Source of the DNA: an uncultured Clostridia bacterium
GTDB taxonomy: Bacteria > Bacillota > Clostridia > Christensenellales > CAG-314
Assembly (NCBI GenBank): GCA_937915515.1
Contig: CALGIK010000303.1
Span: forward strand, 1 to 13,034
Reading direction: 5' to 3'
DNA: 13,034 nt
Position 1 is the stretch's first letter, and each line of letters starts with the position of its first letter. The translations under genes were made by a program, and so were the position numbers. Below the pieces are notes generated by a model. That model was not told the origin of the DNA. It did not search any database and saw only the letters and a program-made list of their open reading frames with translations. This document shows positions 7,148 to 13,034 of the stretch, piece after piece.

Positions 7148-7180
7148 TATATATACTAAGAAAAATAAAATAAAGCTTAT

Positions 7181-7251
7181 CAACAAAAAACGATGTTTCA
7201 GCTTTTTTTGGTTGTTGCATTTTTTTTTGTTGAGAAAAAAATTATTTTTTT
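7181..7251 (+). promoter_or_regulatory. AT-rich leader with alternative stems ahead of sulP
   Basis: TCAACAAAAAA (7181-7191) pairs perfectly over 11 bp with TTTTTTGTTGA (7223-7233). The same left arm can instead pair, with one mismatch, with the nearer T-run plus GGTTG (about 7203-7213). A second A/T stem (7235-7241 with 7245-7251) follows and ends in seven T. At 7258 a three-codon frame ATG-AGG-CAG-TAA ends directly at the sulP ATG. This could be a transcription or translation control element, but pairing is mostly A-U and could be a by-product of base composition. Confidence 0.3.
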
Positions 7252-7269
7252 ACAAAAATGAGGCAGTAA

Positions 7270-8874
7270 ATGATAATAAAAGATTACAAATCGATGCTCA
7301 AAAGCGAATTTAAAGGTTACAATTTTTATAAGCTTTTTAAAGACGTATTGGCAGGTTTAGCGGTAGCGGCAGTGTCTTTGCCTTTAGCATTAGCTTTTGG
7401 AGTCGCTTCGGGAGCGGATGCTTCGGCAGGTCTTATAACGGCCATTATTGCAGGAATAGTAACGGGGCTTTTATCCGGGGGAAGTTATCAGATATCGGGA
7501 CCGACGGGCACTATGACGGCTGTACTTATCACTGTTGCTGCTACATATCAAATGCAAGGCATATTTGTTGCTTGTTTATTGGCAGGCGTAATACGTTTGC
7601 TTGCAGGAATTTTTAAAATAGGCAAAATTATCCAATTTATCCCCCGTCCGGTGGTTGTGGGCTTCACAAGCGGAATAGCTTTTATCATTGCGTTAGGACA
7701 GCTTGATAACTTTTTTGGCACAACCAGCAATGGGATAAATGTTTTTGAAAAAATAACTTCTTATAACACGTTAGGTTTTTCGCCCAATTGGCAAGCGGTT
7801 TTATGTGCGGTATCCGTAATAATAATTATGATCGCGTATCCAAAAAAGTGGAACACAAAAGTACCCGGCAGTCTTATCAGTATTATTATTGTCGGGCTGG
7901 TTTCCGTTGTTTTTAATTTTGATATTGCAAGAATAGGAGAGATACCCCGCACTTTGATACACGCGACAAGGATTGACTTCTCGGATATTTCCTTTGATAT
8001 GATTATCAAACTTATGCCTTCCGCTTTTATTGTTGCGGCTTTAGGCATGGTGGAAACTTTACTTTGCGGAGTAAGCGCTTCAAATATGAAAAAGGAACCT
8101 TTTCTCGCTAATCAAGAACTTATCGGGCAAGGGTTAGGCAATATTGTGATGCCCTTTTTTGGCGGAGTACCCTCAACGGCTGCCATTGCCCGCACAAGCG
8201 TAGCCATAAAAAGCGGCGGTATGACAAGATTAACCAGTGTGTTTCAATCGCTTTGGCTTATCTTGTGTATGTTTTTGTTAGCGCCGATTATGGCTCAACT
8301 GCCTTTAGCAGCTTTAGCGGGCGTATTAATGATGACAGCTTGGCGGATGAACGATTGGCATTCTATCAAATACTATTTTAAAAACAAGATGTGGGGCGCT
8401 ATCGCCAAATTTTCGATAACGTTTGCGGCGACATTAGTATTTGATTTAACGGTTTCTATCGCAATAGGCATTGTTTTTTCGCTCGTATTACTTGTTAAAC
8501 GTATCTCAAAGATAGAAATAGAGGTCAGCGAAGTAAATAATACAATTGATGGCAAAAAGGAGAAAACCGTACTTATATACATCACAGGCGCACTTTTTTT
8601 TGCAAATTCCCAAACATTAATCAATAAAATTAATCAGCTTAACAAAAACTACGACAAGTTAATATTGGCTATGGCAGGAGTAGTATATATGGATATTTCC
8701 GCAGGTCAATTGTTGTTGGAATTTTTGAAAGAAGAACATTCACCTGATAAAAGAATATGTTTCAGTAATGTCGCCCGTCAAAAAAAAGTTTTAAAAACCA
8801 CGGGTATATATGACTTTTTAGGCGAAGAAAACTTTTATCAAAGCGTTGATAAAGCGTTAGTAATTAATGCTTGA
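7270..8874 (+). CDS. SulP-family anion transporter with C-terminal STAS domain
   Basis: This 534-residue protein is a SulP/SLC26-type membrane transporter. It has many helices (about 25-410), with family blocks SLPLALAFGVASG (36-48), the anion-site loop QISGPTGTMTAV (74-85), FIPRPVVVGFTSGIA (123-137) and MVETLLCG (260-267) with the conserved acidic Glu262. A cytoplasmic STAS domain follows (about 432-532), including VYMDISAGQLLLEFL at 473-487. SulP members carry sulfate, bicarbonate or C4-dicarboxylates, often with Na+ or H+; the substrate here cannot be decided. The ATG follows GAGG at suitable spacing. Its stop lies 26 nt before the atpB start and no terminator intervenes, so it is the first gene of the ATP synthase operon, a position often held by atpI. 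A link to ion or pH balance at the membrane is an inference from this arrangement. Confidence 0.88.
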   Translation: MIIKDYKSMLKSEFKGYNFYKLFKDVLAGLAVAAVSLPLALAFGVASGADASAGLITAIIAGIVTGLLSGGSYQISGPTGTMTAVLITVAATYQMQGIFVACLLAGVIRLLAGIFKIGKIIQFIPRPVVVGFTSGIAFIIALGQLDNFFGTTSNGINVFEKITSYNTLGFSPNWQAVLCAVSVIIIMIAYPKKWNTKVPGSLISIIIVGLVSVVFNFDIARIGEIPRTLIHATRIDFSDISFDMIIKLMPSAFIVAALGMVETLLCGVSASNMKKEPFLANQELIGQGLGNIVMPFFGGVPSTAAIARTSVAIKSGGMTRLTSVFQSLWLILCMFLLAPIMAQLPLAALAGVLMMTAWRMNDWHSIKYYFKNKMWGAIAKFSITFAATLVFDLTVSIAIGIVFSLVLLVKRISKIEIEVSEVNNTIDGKKEKTVLIYITGALFFANSQTLINKINQLNKNYDKLILAMAGVVYMDISAGQLLLEFLKEEHSPDKRICFSNVARQKKVLKTTGIYDFLGEENFYQSVDKALVINA

Positions 8875-8900
8875 CAAAAATTATAAGTGAGAAAATAGAT

Positions 8901-9641
8901 ATGTCGTTATTATTAAGCATGGAACAAAAATCACTCGGCGAAGCGTTAAAAGAAGCAATACTGCCAACTGACGTAAATTTTTTTGGAATAGGAGTTAATC
9001 CAAGTTTTTATTCCGCCCTTATTGTTACGGGTGTGATTCTTTTTGCCGCACTTATATTAAGAATTTTTGTTATCCCCAAGTTTAAAACCGTACCGGGGAA
9101 ATTTCAAGCTGTTTTAGAGTGGATAGTATCATTTTTTGCCGATATGGCAAAAAGCAACAGTCCTCACCATAACAGATATTTAGGCGCATATATTTTTAGC
9201 GCAGGAATGTACATATTTTTTGGTACAATGATTGAACTGATCGGTTTTCCTGCTATTTTAGTGGATATCAATGCGAGTATCGCTATAGCATTTTTCTCCT
9301 TTGGTTCAATCCTGATTGGCGGAGCAATTACTAACGGCAAAAAAGGAGCTTTAAGCGCACTAAAAGATTTTTCGCTGCCTATTTCTATGACCTTCAGGCT
9401 TTTCGGAAATATGCTGAGCGGACTATTAGTAACAGAACTTGTTTATCATTTTATTGCGCTGTCCTTTGTAGTGCCTATTATTGTGGGTGTTCTTTTTACT
9501 GTTTTGCATGCCATCATGCAAACGTATATATTGACAATTTTAACATCGATGTTTTACGGTGAATCGACAGAACCTCATCTTATAAAACCGAAAAAGGAAA
9601 AAAAGAAGAAGTCCAAATTAGCATCAAATACACAAGTATAA
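8901..9641 (+). CDS. atpB: ATP synthase F0 subunit a
   Basis: Subunit a forms the ion half-channels against the c ring. The 246-residue protein has five or six membrane helices and the diagnostic LPISMTFRLFGNMLSG (159-174) with the essential Arg166, equivalent to E. coli Arg210. The DINASIAIAF block (122-131) and the last-helix segment MQTYILTILTSMFYG (206-220), with Gln207 matching E. coli Gln252, are also present. The chosen ATG at 8901 has GTGAG about 10 nt upstream; an in-frame TTG at 8871 overlaps the sulP stop but has no ribosome site, so it is less likely. The protein ends in a lysine-rich cytoplasmic tail (KPKKEKKKKSKL at 229-240) that is longer and more basic than usual. atpE follows after 35 nt. 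Confidence 0.95.
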   Translation: MSLLLSMEQKSLGEALKEAILPTDVNFFGIGVNPSFYSALIVTGVILFAALILRIFVIPKFKTVPGKFQAVLEWIVSFFADMAKSNSPHHNRYLGAYIFSAGMYIFFGTMIELIGFPAILVDINASIAIAFFSFGSILIGGAITNGKKGALSALKDFSLPISMTFRLFGNMLSGLLVTELVYHFIALSFVVPIIVGVLFTVLHAIMQTYILTILTSMFYGESTEPHLIKPKKEKKKKSKLASNTQV

Positions 9642-9676
9642 CAAAATAAAAAATTCATTTGTTTATGGAGGATAAA

Positions 9677-9931
9677 ATGAACAGTTTTTTAATGGCTTTA
9701 GAATTAAACGGTATTTATGCCATCTCGGCGGCTATGGCAATAGGCTTAGCCGCAGTAGCAGGCGCAATCAGCATGGCAATTGTTATTGCAAGAGCCTTAG
9801 ATGCTATTGCCCGCCAGCCTGAAGCTGACGGAAAGATAAAATCAGGGCTTATTTTAGGTCTTGTTTTTATTGAGACGGCAATCATTTTTGCGCTGATAAT
9901 TTCAATTTTGATTGTTATCAACGTCCTTTAA
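9677..9931 (+). CDS. atpE: ATP synthase F0 subunit c
   Basis: Subunit c is the ring-forming proteolipid that carries ions through the membrane. The 84-residue hairpin has two helices joined by the universal polar loop ARQPEA (45-50), and the carboxylate Glu66 in FIETAIIFAL on helix 2. The glycine-rich helix-1 motif is replaced by small alanine and serine residues: by alignment from the RQP loop, the usual glycine positions are Ala26, Ala28, Ala30, Ser32 and Ala34. Met33 stands where Na+-type subunits have a glutamine ligand, and Thr67-Ala68 replace Ser-Thr, so proton coupling is favoured. The ATG at 9677 has a GGAGG site at 5-nt spacing; TTG (9659) and ATG (9665) starts further up would place that site inside the gene. 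atpF starts 13 nt after the stop. Confidence 0.95.
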   Translation: MNSFLMALELNGIYAISAAMAIGLAAVAGAISMAIVIARALDAIARQPEADGKIKSGLILGLVFIETAIIFALIISILIVINVL

Positions 9932-9944
9932 ACGAGGTGAAAAA

Positions 9945-10457
9945 ATGAATTTTTTAATAATGACGGCACTTCCTTTAGGGATTGACGGCGTTAAAATTTT
10001 ATTGCACATGTTAAATTTCCTCTTGCTTATGGCAGGACTGACTTTATTATTGTATAAACCTGTCCTTAAATTTATCAGAAACAGACAGGATTCCATTAAA
10101 AAACAGCTTGACGATAATGAAGCCGCAAAAAAAGAAGCTGAGGATAAAACAAATCAATATCAGCAGAAATTGGTTAATGCCGAGAAGGAAATAGAGCAGA
10201 TGCATGTTAAGGCTTTAAAATCAATAACTGAAGAAAGAGAAATTATTTTGTCTGATGCCAATATTAAAGCTGAGGAAATATACAACAAGGCAAAAACCGA
10301 AATGGAGTACGAAAGGGATAACGCTATAAATAATCTCCAAAACGAAGTCGCCGATGTTGCTGTAAAATTAGCAGGTAATATCTTGGACAGAGAAATCAGC
10401 AAGGAAGAAAATCTGAAATTAATTGACGCTTGTATCAAAGAGTGGATTGAAGAATGA
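9945..10457 (+). CDS. atpF: ATP synthase F0 subunit b
   Basis: Subunit b is the peripheral-stalk tether between the membrane and F1. The 170-residue protein has one N-terminal membrane helix (about 17-37) followed by YKPVLKFIRNRQDSIKKQL, the usual exit from the membrane, then a long charged, alanine-rich coiled-coil helix (about 45-145). The end, LAGNILDREISKEENLKLID (149 to about 163), matches the normal C-terminus that contacts the delta subunit. It is of ordinary length, so it has not absorbed the missing part of delta, unlike the b-delta fusion of mycobacteria. The ATG at 9945 follows GAGGTG; an upstream in-frame TTG at 9912 lies inside atpE and lacks a ribosome site. Its stop overlaps the next gene's start in ATGA (10454-10457), indicating coupled translation. 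Confidence 0.95.
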   Translation: MNFLIMTALPLGIDGVKILLHMLNFLLLMAGLTLLLYKPVLKFIRNRQDSIKKQLDDNEAAKKEAEDKTNQYQQKLVNAEKEIEQMHVKALKSITEEREIILSDANIKAEEIYNKAKTEMEYERDNAINNLQNEVADVAVKLAGNILDREISKEENLKLIDACIKEWIEE

Positions 10458-10669
10458 AAAAGATAACAATAACCACAAGTATTGAGCTAACCAAAGAAAA
10501 AAAAGCCGAAGTAATTGCGCAATTATCAAAAAAATACGGAGAAGCAAATTATGTTTTTCACGTTGATTATGAAATAATAGGCGGCATAGTACTTTTTGAC
10601 GGCAATAAAGTATATGACGGGTCGATACGCACTCAACTAAAAATATTTAAAGAGAAGATAAAAAGTTAA
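10454..10669 (+). CDS. atpH: short ATP synthase delta-subunit homologue, C-terminal domain only
   Basis: This 71-residue protein aligns along its full length with the C-terminal domain of F1 delta (mitochondrial OSCP), the part that holds the b stalk. It begins with the beta strand ITITTSIELT, continues with helix EKKAEVIAQLSKKYG, and has the signature DYEIIGGIVLFDGNKVYDGS followed by a closing RTQLKIFKEKIKS helix. In E. coli delta (177 residues) the equivalent stretch begins near residue 107. The N-terminal six-helix domain of about 105 residues, which docks on the N-termini of the alpha subunits, is absent. The gene starts in an ATGA overlap with atpF and ends 2 nt before atpA, so no frame is left for the missing domain, and there are no frameshift signs. 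The conserved IGG and DGS residues are intact, which argues for a working protein. The small size alone means homology rests on these motifs plus position. Confidence 0.88.
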   Translation: MKKITITTSIELTKEKKAEVIAQLSKKYGEANYVFHVDYEIIGGIVLFDGNKVYDGSIRTQLKIFKEKIKS

Positions 10670-10671
10670 AA

Positions 10672-12171
10672 ATGACGGAACTTAATTTTATTACTGAACA
10701 AATTAAAAACCAGATAGACGGTTTTAAAAAGAATTCTATCGTTCGTTTAGCCGGAAGGATTATCTCCTCTAATGACGGCGTTATAATGATCGAGGGGCTT
10801 AACGACGTAAAAAACGGCGAACTATTATATATTTCGGGCGATAATTACGCTTTAGCTCTAAACTTAGAGGAAAAACTTGTGGGCGCCATTTTGCTTTCTT
10901 CCGTACAAAGTGTTTCGGCGGGTGACATTGTTTATACCACAGGCAAAATTGTCAGCGTTCCGGCAGGCGATGCGCTTTTAGGCAGAGTAATAAATCCTTT
11001 AGGTACTCCTCTTGACGGAAAAGGAGATATAATTACCGACATTTATCGAAACGTGGAGTCTCCCGCTCCCTCTATTATGGAAAGGGCGAAAGTTTCTTCT
11101 CCTTTGTATACGGGCATAACGGCTATTGACAGTATGGTACCTATCGGTAAAGGTCAAAGGGAACTTATTATCGGCGACAGACAAACAGGCAAGACTTCAC
11201 TCGCTTTAGACGCTATCATAAACCAAAAAGGCAAAAACGTTTTATGCGTATATGTGGCTATCGGACAGAAATCGTCCACTGTTACCAAAATTATCAGCGA
11301 TCTGATAAAATACGAAGCTTTAGAGTACACGGTGATTGTATCAGCAACCGCCGGACAGCCTGCGCCTTTACAATATTTAGCACCCTATACAGGCACGGCA
11401 ATAGCCGAAGAATTTATGTACGCCGGCCGTGATGTTTTGATAGTTTATGATGATTTGACTAAACACGCAATAGCTTACCGCACAATTTCGCTGCTCTTAA
11501 AGCGTCCTTCGGGGCGCGAAGCATATCCGGGAGATATTTTCTATATACATTCACGGCTGCTCGAAAGAAGCGCAAAGCTATGCGACGCTCTTAACGGGGG
11601 CTCTCTTACCGCTTTGCCTATTATAGAGACTTTGGCGGGAGATATCTCGGCATATATACCTACCAACGTTATTTCGATTACCGACGGTCAGATATACTTA
11701 GAGAGTGAACTTTTTAATGAAGGTATTCGTCCCGCAATAAACGTAGGTCTTTCTGTCTCGCGCGTGGGAGGTGCTGCTCAATGCAACGCAATGCGCAAGG
11801 TCAGCGGAAAGGTACGTCTTGATTTAGCGCATTACCGTGAAATGGCTTTGTTTTCCCGATTCGGCGCAGAGCTTGACGCTTCGACAAAGGATATTCTTAA
11901 TAGGGGCGAATTATTGACGGAAAGCTTAAAACAAGCGCAATATTGCCCTAAAAAGATGTGCGATATGGTGGTAGAACTTATTGTTATGAAAAACAATTTG
12001 TTAAAAGGCATTAAGCCCGTCTGTGTTAAGGAATTTATCGACGGTTTAATAAAATACATATACAAAAAGCACAAAGAGGTAATAGAGAAAATCGTTATTA
12101 CCAAAGATATAGATGAGTCTGACGAAAATACGATAATATCTATCGTGAAAGAATACAGGGAAACAAATTAG
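10672..12171 (+). CDS. atpA: ATP synthase F1 subunit alpha
   Basis: Alpha is the non-catalytic nucleotide-binding subunit of the F1 hexamer. The 499-residue protein has the N-terminal helix that normally binds delta (about 3-19), a beta-barrel domain, the Walker A GDRQTGKT (168-175), Walker B DVLIVYDD (254-261), the LLKRPSGREAYPGD loop (275-288) and the arginine finger Arg364 in SVSRVGGAAQ (361-370). A C-terminal helical domain follows. Length is normal (500-513 in relatives). Residue 321 is Leu in IIETLAGD, where nearly all alphas I know have Gln. The ATG lies 2 nt after the delta stop with only a weak AGAG upstream, so translation is probably coupled. The stop is 1 nt before the atpG start. 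Confidence 0.97.
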   Translation: MTELNFITEQIKNQIDGFKKNSIVRLAGRIISSNDGVIMIEGLNDVKNGELLYISGDNYALALNLEEKLVGAILLSSVQSVSAGDIVYTTGKIVSVPAGDALLGRVINPLGTPLDGKGDIITDIYRNVESPAPSIMERAKVSSPLYTGITAIDSMVPIGKGQRELIIGDRQTGKTSLALDAIINQKGKNVLCVYVAIGQKSSTVTKIISDLIKYEALEYTVIVSATAGQPAPLQYLAPYTGTAIAEEFMYAGRDVLIVYDDLTKHAIAYRTISLLLKRPSGREAYPGDIFYIHSRLLERSAKLCDALNGGSLTALPIIETLAGDISAYIPTNVISITDGQIYLESELFNEGIRPAINVGLSVSRVGGAAQCNAMRKVSGKVRLDLAHYREMALFSRFGAELDASTKDILNRGELLTESLKQAQYCPKKMCDMVVELIVMKNNLLKGIKPVCVKEFIDGLIKYIYKKHKEVIEKIVITKDIDESDENTIISIVKEYRETN

Positions 12172-12172
12172 A

Positions 12173-13003
12173 ATGAAGGGGCAAGACATAAAGCGGCGCA
12201 TCAGCGGCGTCAAGGAAACTGTTAAGATTACCAAAGCAATGCAAATGATTGCTGTGTCAAAAATATATAAGACACAACAAAAATTCGAAAACAGCAGAAA
12301 ATTCCTTTCAGAAGTAGAAAATTCTATACGGTTGCTTATGACTTCCGCTTTTTATAATCACCCTTATTTTGATAACCGTAAAGGCGACCGTACTGCGTAT
12401 ATCGTCATATCGGGAGATAAAGGCTTTTGCGGAGATTATAATTCGCTAATCCTTGATACAGCCTTAAAAGATATGCAGGACAAAAATGTTGTCAAGATTT
12501 TTGCCGTGGGTAAAACAGCATCGGATTTTTTCAAAAAAAAGGGTATGAATGTAAGCAGTTCTTACATACATCTTTTGCAAAATCCAATGTTCTTTGATGC
12601 GCAAATCATATCAAATGATATGCTCAAAATATTTGTTGAAGAAAAAATTGACAATTTATATCTTGTATTTACAGAGACTTACAGTCTTTCGGTACAAAGA
12701 GTTGCCGTAAGAAAAATATTGCCCCTTGATTATGTGCAGCAGGATAATGTAACTCCTATTTTAAATAAAGATAAGGATATTTCCTCTTTGCTTTCTCAAT
12801 ATGTATGGGCAAAAATATTGTATGCTCTTAATTCTGCAAGCTTAGCAATCAATTATAAAACAATGCTTACAATGCAGCAGGCGACAAGTAACGGCTATGA
12901 TATGATAAAACAGCTGCAATTAGATTATAACCATAAAAGACAGGAAAATATAACGACAGAGCTATTGGACATAGCGACTTCTCAGCAAGGTAAAAGAATA
13001 TGA
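12173..13003 (+). CDS. atpG: ATP synthase F1 subunit gamma
   Basis: Gamma is the central rotor shaft inside the alpha3beta3 head. The 276-residue protein has the family N-terminal helix with IKRRISGVKETVKITKAMQM (6-25), the mid-domain SGDKGFCGDYNS (79-90, usual form SSDRGLCGGFNS), and the C-terminal shaft helix containing ATSNGYDMIKQLQLDYNHKR followed by QENITTELLDI. Length is close to the usual 280-290. The start lies 1 nt after the alpha stop; a weak AGGGA is about 14 nt upstream. The last bases overlap the next start as ATGA (13000-13003). The C-terminal block is more diverged than the N-terminal one but complete. Confidence 0.95.
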   Translation: MKGQDIKRRISGVKETVKITKAMQMIAVSKIYKTQQKFENSRKFLSEVENSIRLLMTSAFYNHPYFDNRKGDRTAYIVISGDKGFCGDYNSLILDTALKDMQDKNVVKIFAVGKTASDFFKKKGMNVSSSYIHLLQNPMFFDAQIISNDMLKIFVEEKIDNLYLVFTETYSLSVQRVAVRKILPLDYVQQDNVTPILNKDKDISSLLSQYVWAKILYALNSASLAINYKTMLTMQQATSNGYDMIKQLQLDYNHKRQENITTELLDIATSQQGKRI

Positions 13004-13034
13004 CAAAAAAAGTATCTCCGGGTAAAATAATTCA
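13000..13034 (+). CDS. atpD: start of ATP synthase F1 subunit beta (continues beyond window)
   Basis: An ATG overlapping the gamma stop (ATGA) opens a frame that stays open to the window edge and encodes MTKKVSPGKII. Beta subunits begin with a short polar lead and then GKIxQxxGPVVD, so the visible GKII and the position after atpG point to beta. Only 11 codons are seen. Confidence 0.75.
   Translation, partial: MTKKVSPGKII

Larger units (their letters stand above)
6908..7269. other. gene-free stretch of 362 bp between the cupin gene and sulP
   Basis: No credible open frame is present on either strand. Left to right it holds a perfect inverted repeat (6987-7005), a strong terminator (7034-7060), a promoter (7119-7147) and an AT-rich leader with pairing elements (7155-7269). 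I recognise no known riboswitch class in it. Confidence 0.7.

Noticed and set aside
8871..8900. TTG start of atpB overlapping the sulP stop
   Set aside because: No ribosome site precedes it, whereas the ATG at 8901 has GTGAG at suitable spacing; not fully excluded.
9945..10669. b-delta fusion or frameshift explaining the short delta gene
   Set aside because: atpF ends in a normal b C-terminus, the genes overlap as ATGA, and no other frame in this interval resembles the delta N-terminal domain.
7270..13034. N-ATPase type operon, since these lack delta
   Set aside because: Gene order here is the usual a-c-b-delta-alpha-gamma-beta with no atpQ/atpR, and beta lies after gamma rather than first.

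Overview
This 13 kb stretch of AT-rich bacterial chromosome uses the standard genetic code. The strong AGGAGG-type ribosome sites, the TTGNNN-N17-TATANT promoters, the clostridial-type cytosolic Cu/Zn superoxide dismutase and the overall protein character suggest a low-GC Gram-positive organism (Bacillota, probably Clostridia-like). I infer this from sequence character; there is no rRNA or other marker gene to confirm it.

Layout of the left part (1-7060), a set of short, mostly single-gene units: the C-terminal part of an ACR3-type arsenite efflux pump (+); a GrpB/UPF0157 protein (-); a divergent two-gene unit (+) encoding a probable lipoprotein serine protease and a YcxB-like membrane protein; glmS (-), the first enzyme of amino-sugar synthesis; a divergent sodC (+); an OFA-family major facilitator transporter (-); and a divergent cupin protein (+). 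Hairpin terminators separate several of these units. The GrpB/protease intergenic region carries a perfect 16-bp palindrome.

Layout of the right part (7119-13034), one long + strand transcription unit: a good promoter and an AT-rich leader of about 115 nt, then a SulP-family anion transporter with a STAS domain, followed closely by ATP synthase genes in the order a (atpB), c (atpE), b (atpF), delta-like (atpH), alpha (atpA), gamma (atpG) and the first codons of beta (atpD). Genes from atpF on overlap or nearly touch, so translation is probably coupled.

The most notable finding is the delta subunit gene. It encodes only 71 residues, equivalent to the C-terminal domain of the normal protein of about 180 residues. 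The N-terminal helical domain that docks on the top of F1 is absent, and no reading frame in the operon can supply it. The gene is cleanly embedded (ATGA overlap with atpF, 2-nt gap to atpA), so it looks like an evolved short subunit rather than a pseudogene. The same operon has a c subunit whose GxGxGxG helix motif is replaced by alanine and serine, and it places an anion transporter where atpI often lies.

The only gene-free stretch longer than 300 bases is 6908-7269. It holds an inverted repeat, a strong terminator, the promoter of the sulP-atp unit and its leader. I see no RNA genes, insertion sequences, CRISPR arrays or prophage parts.
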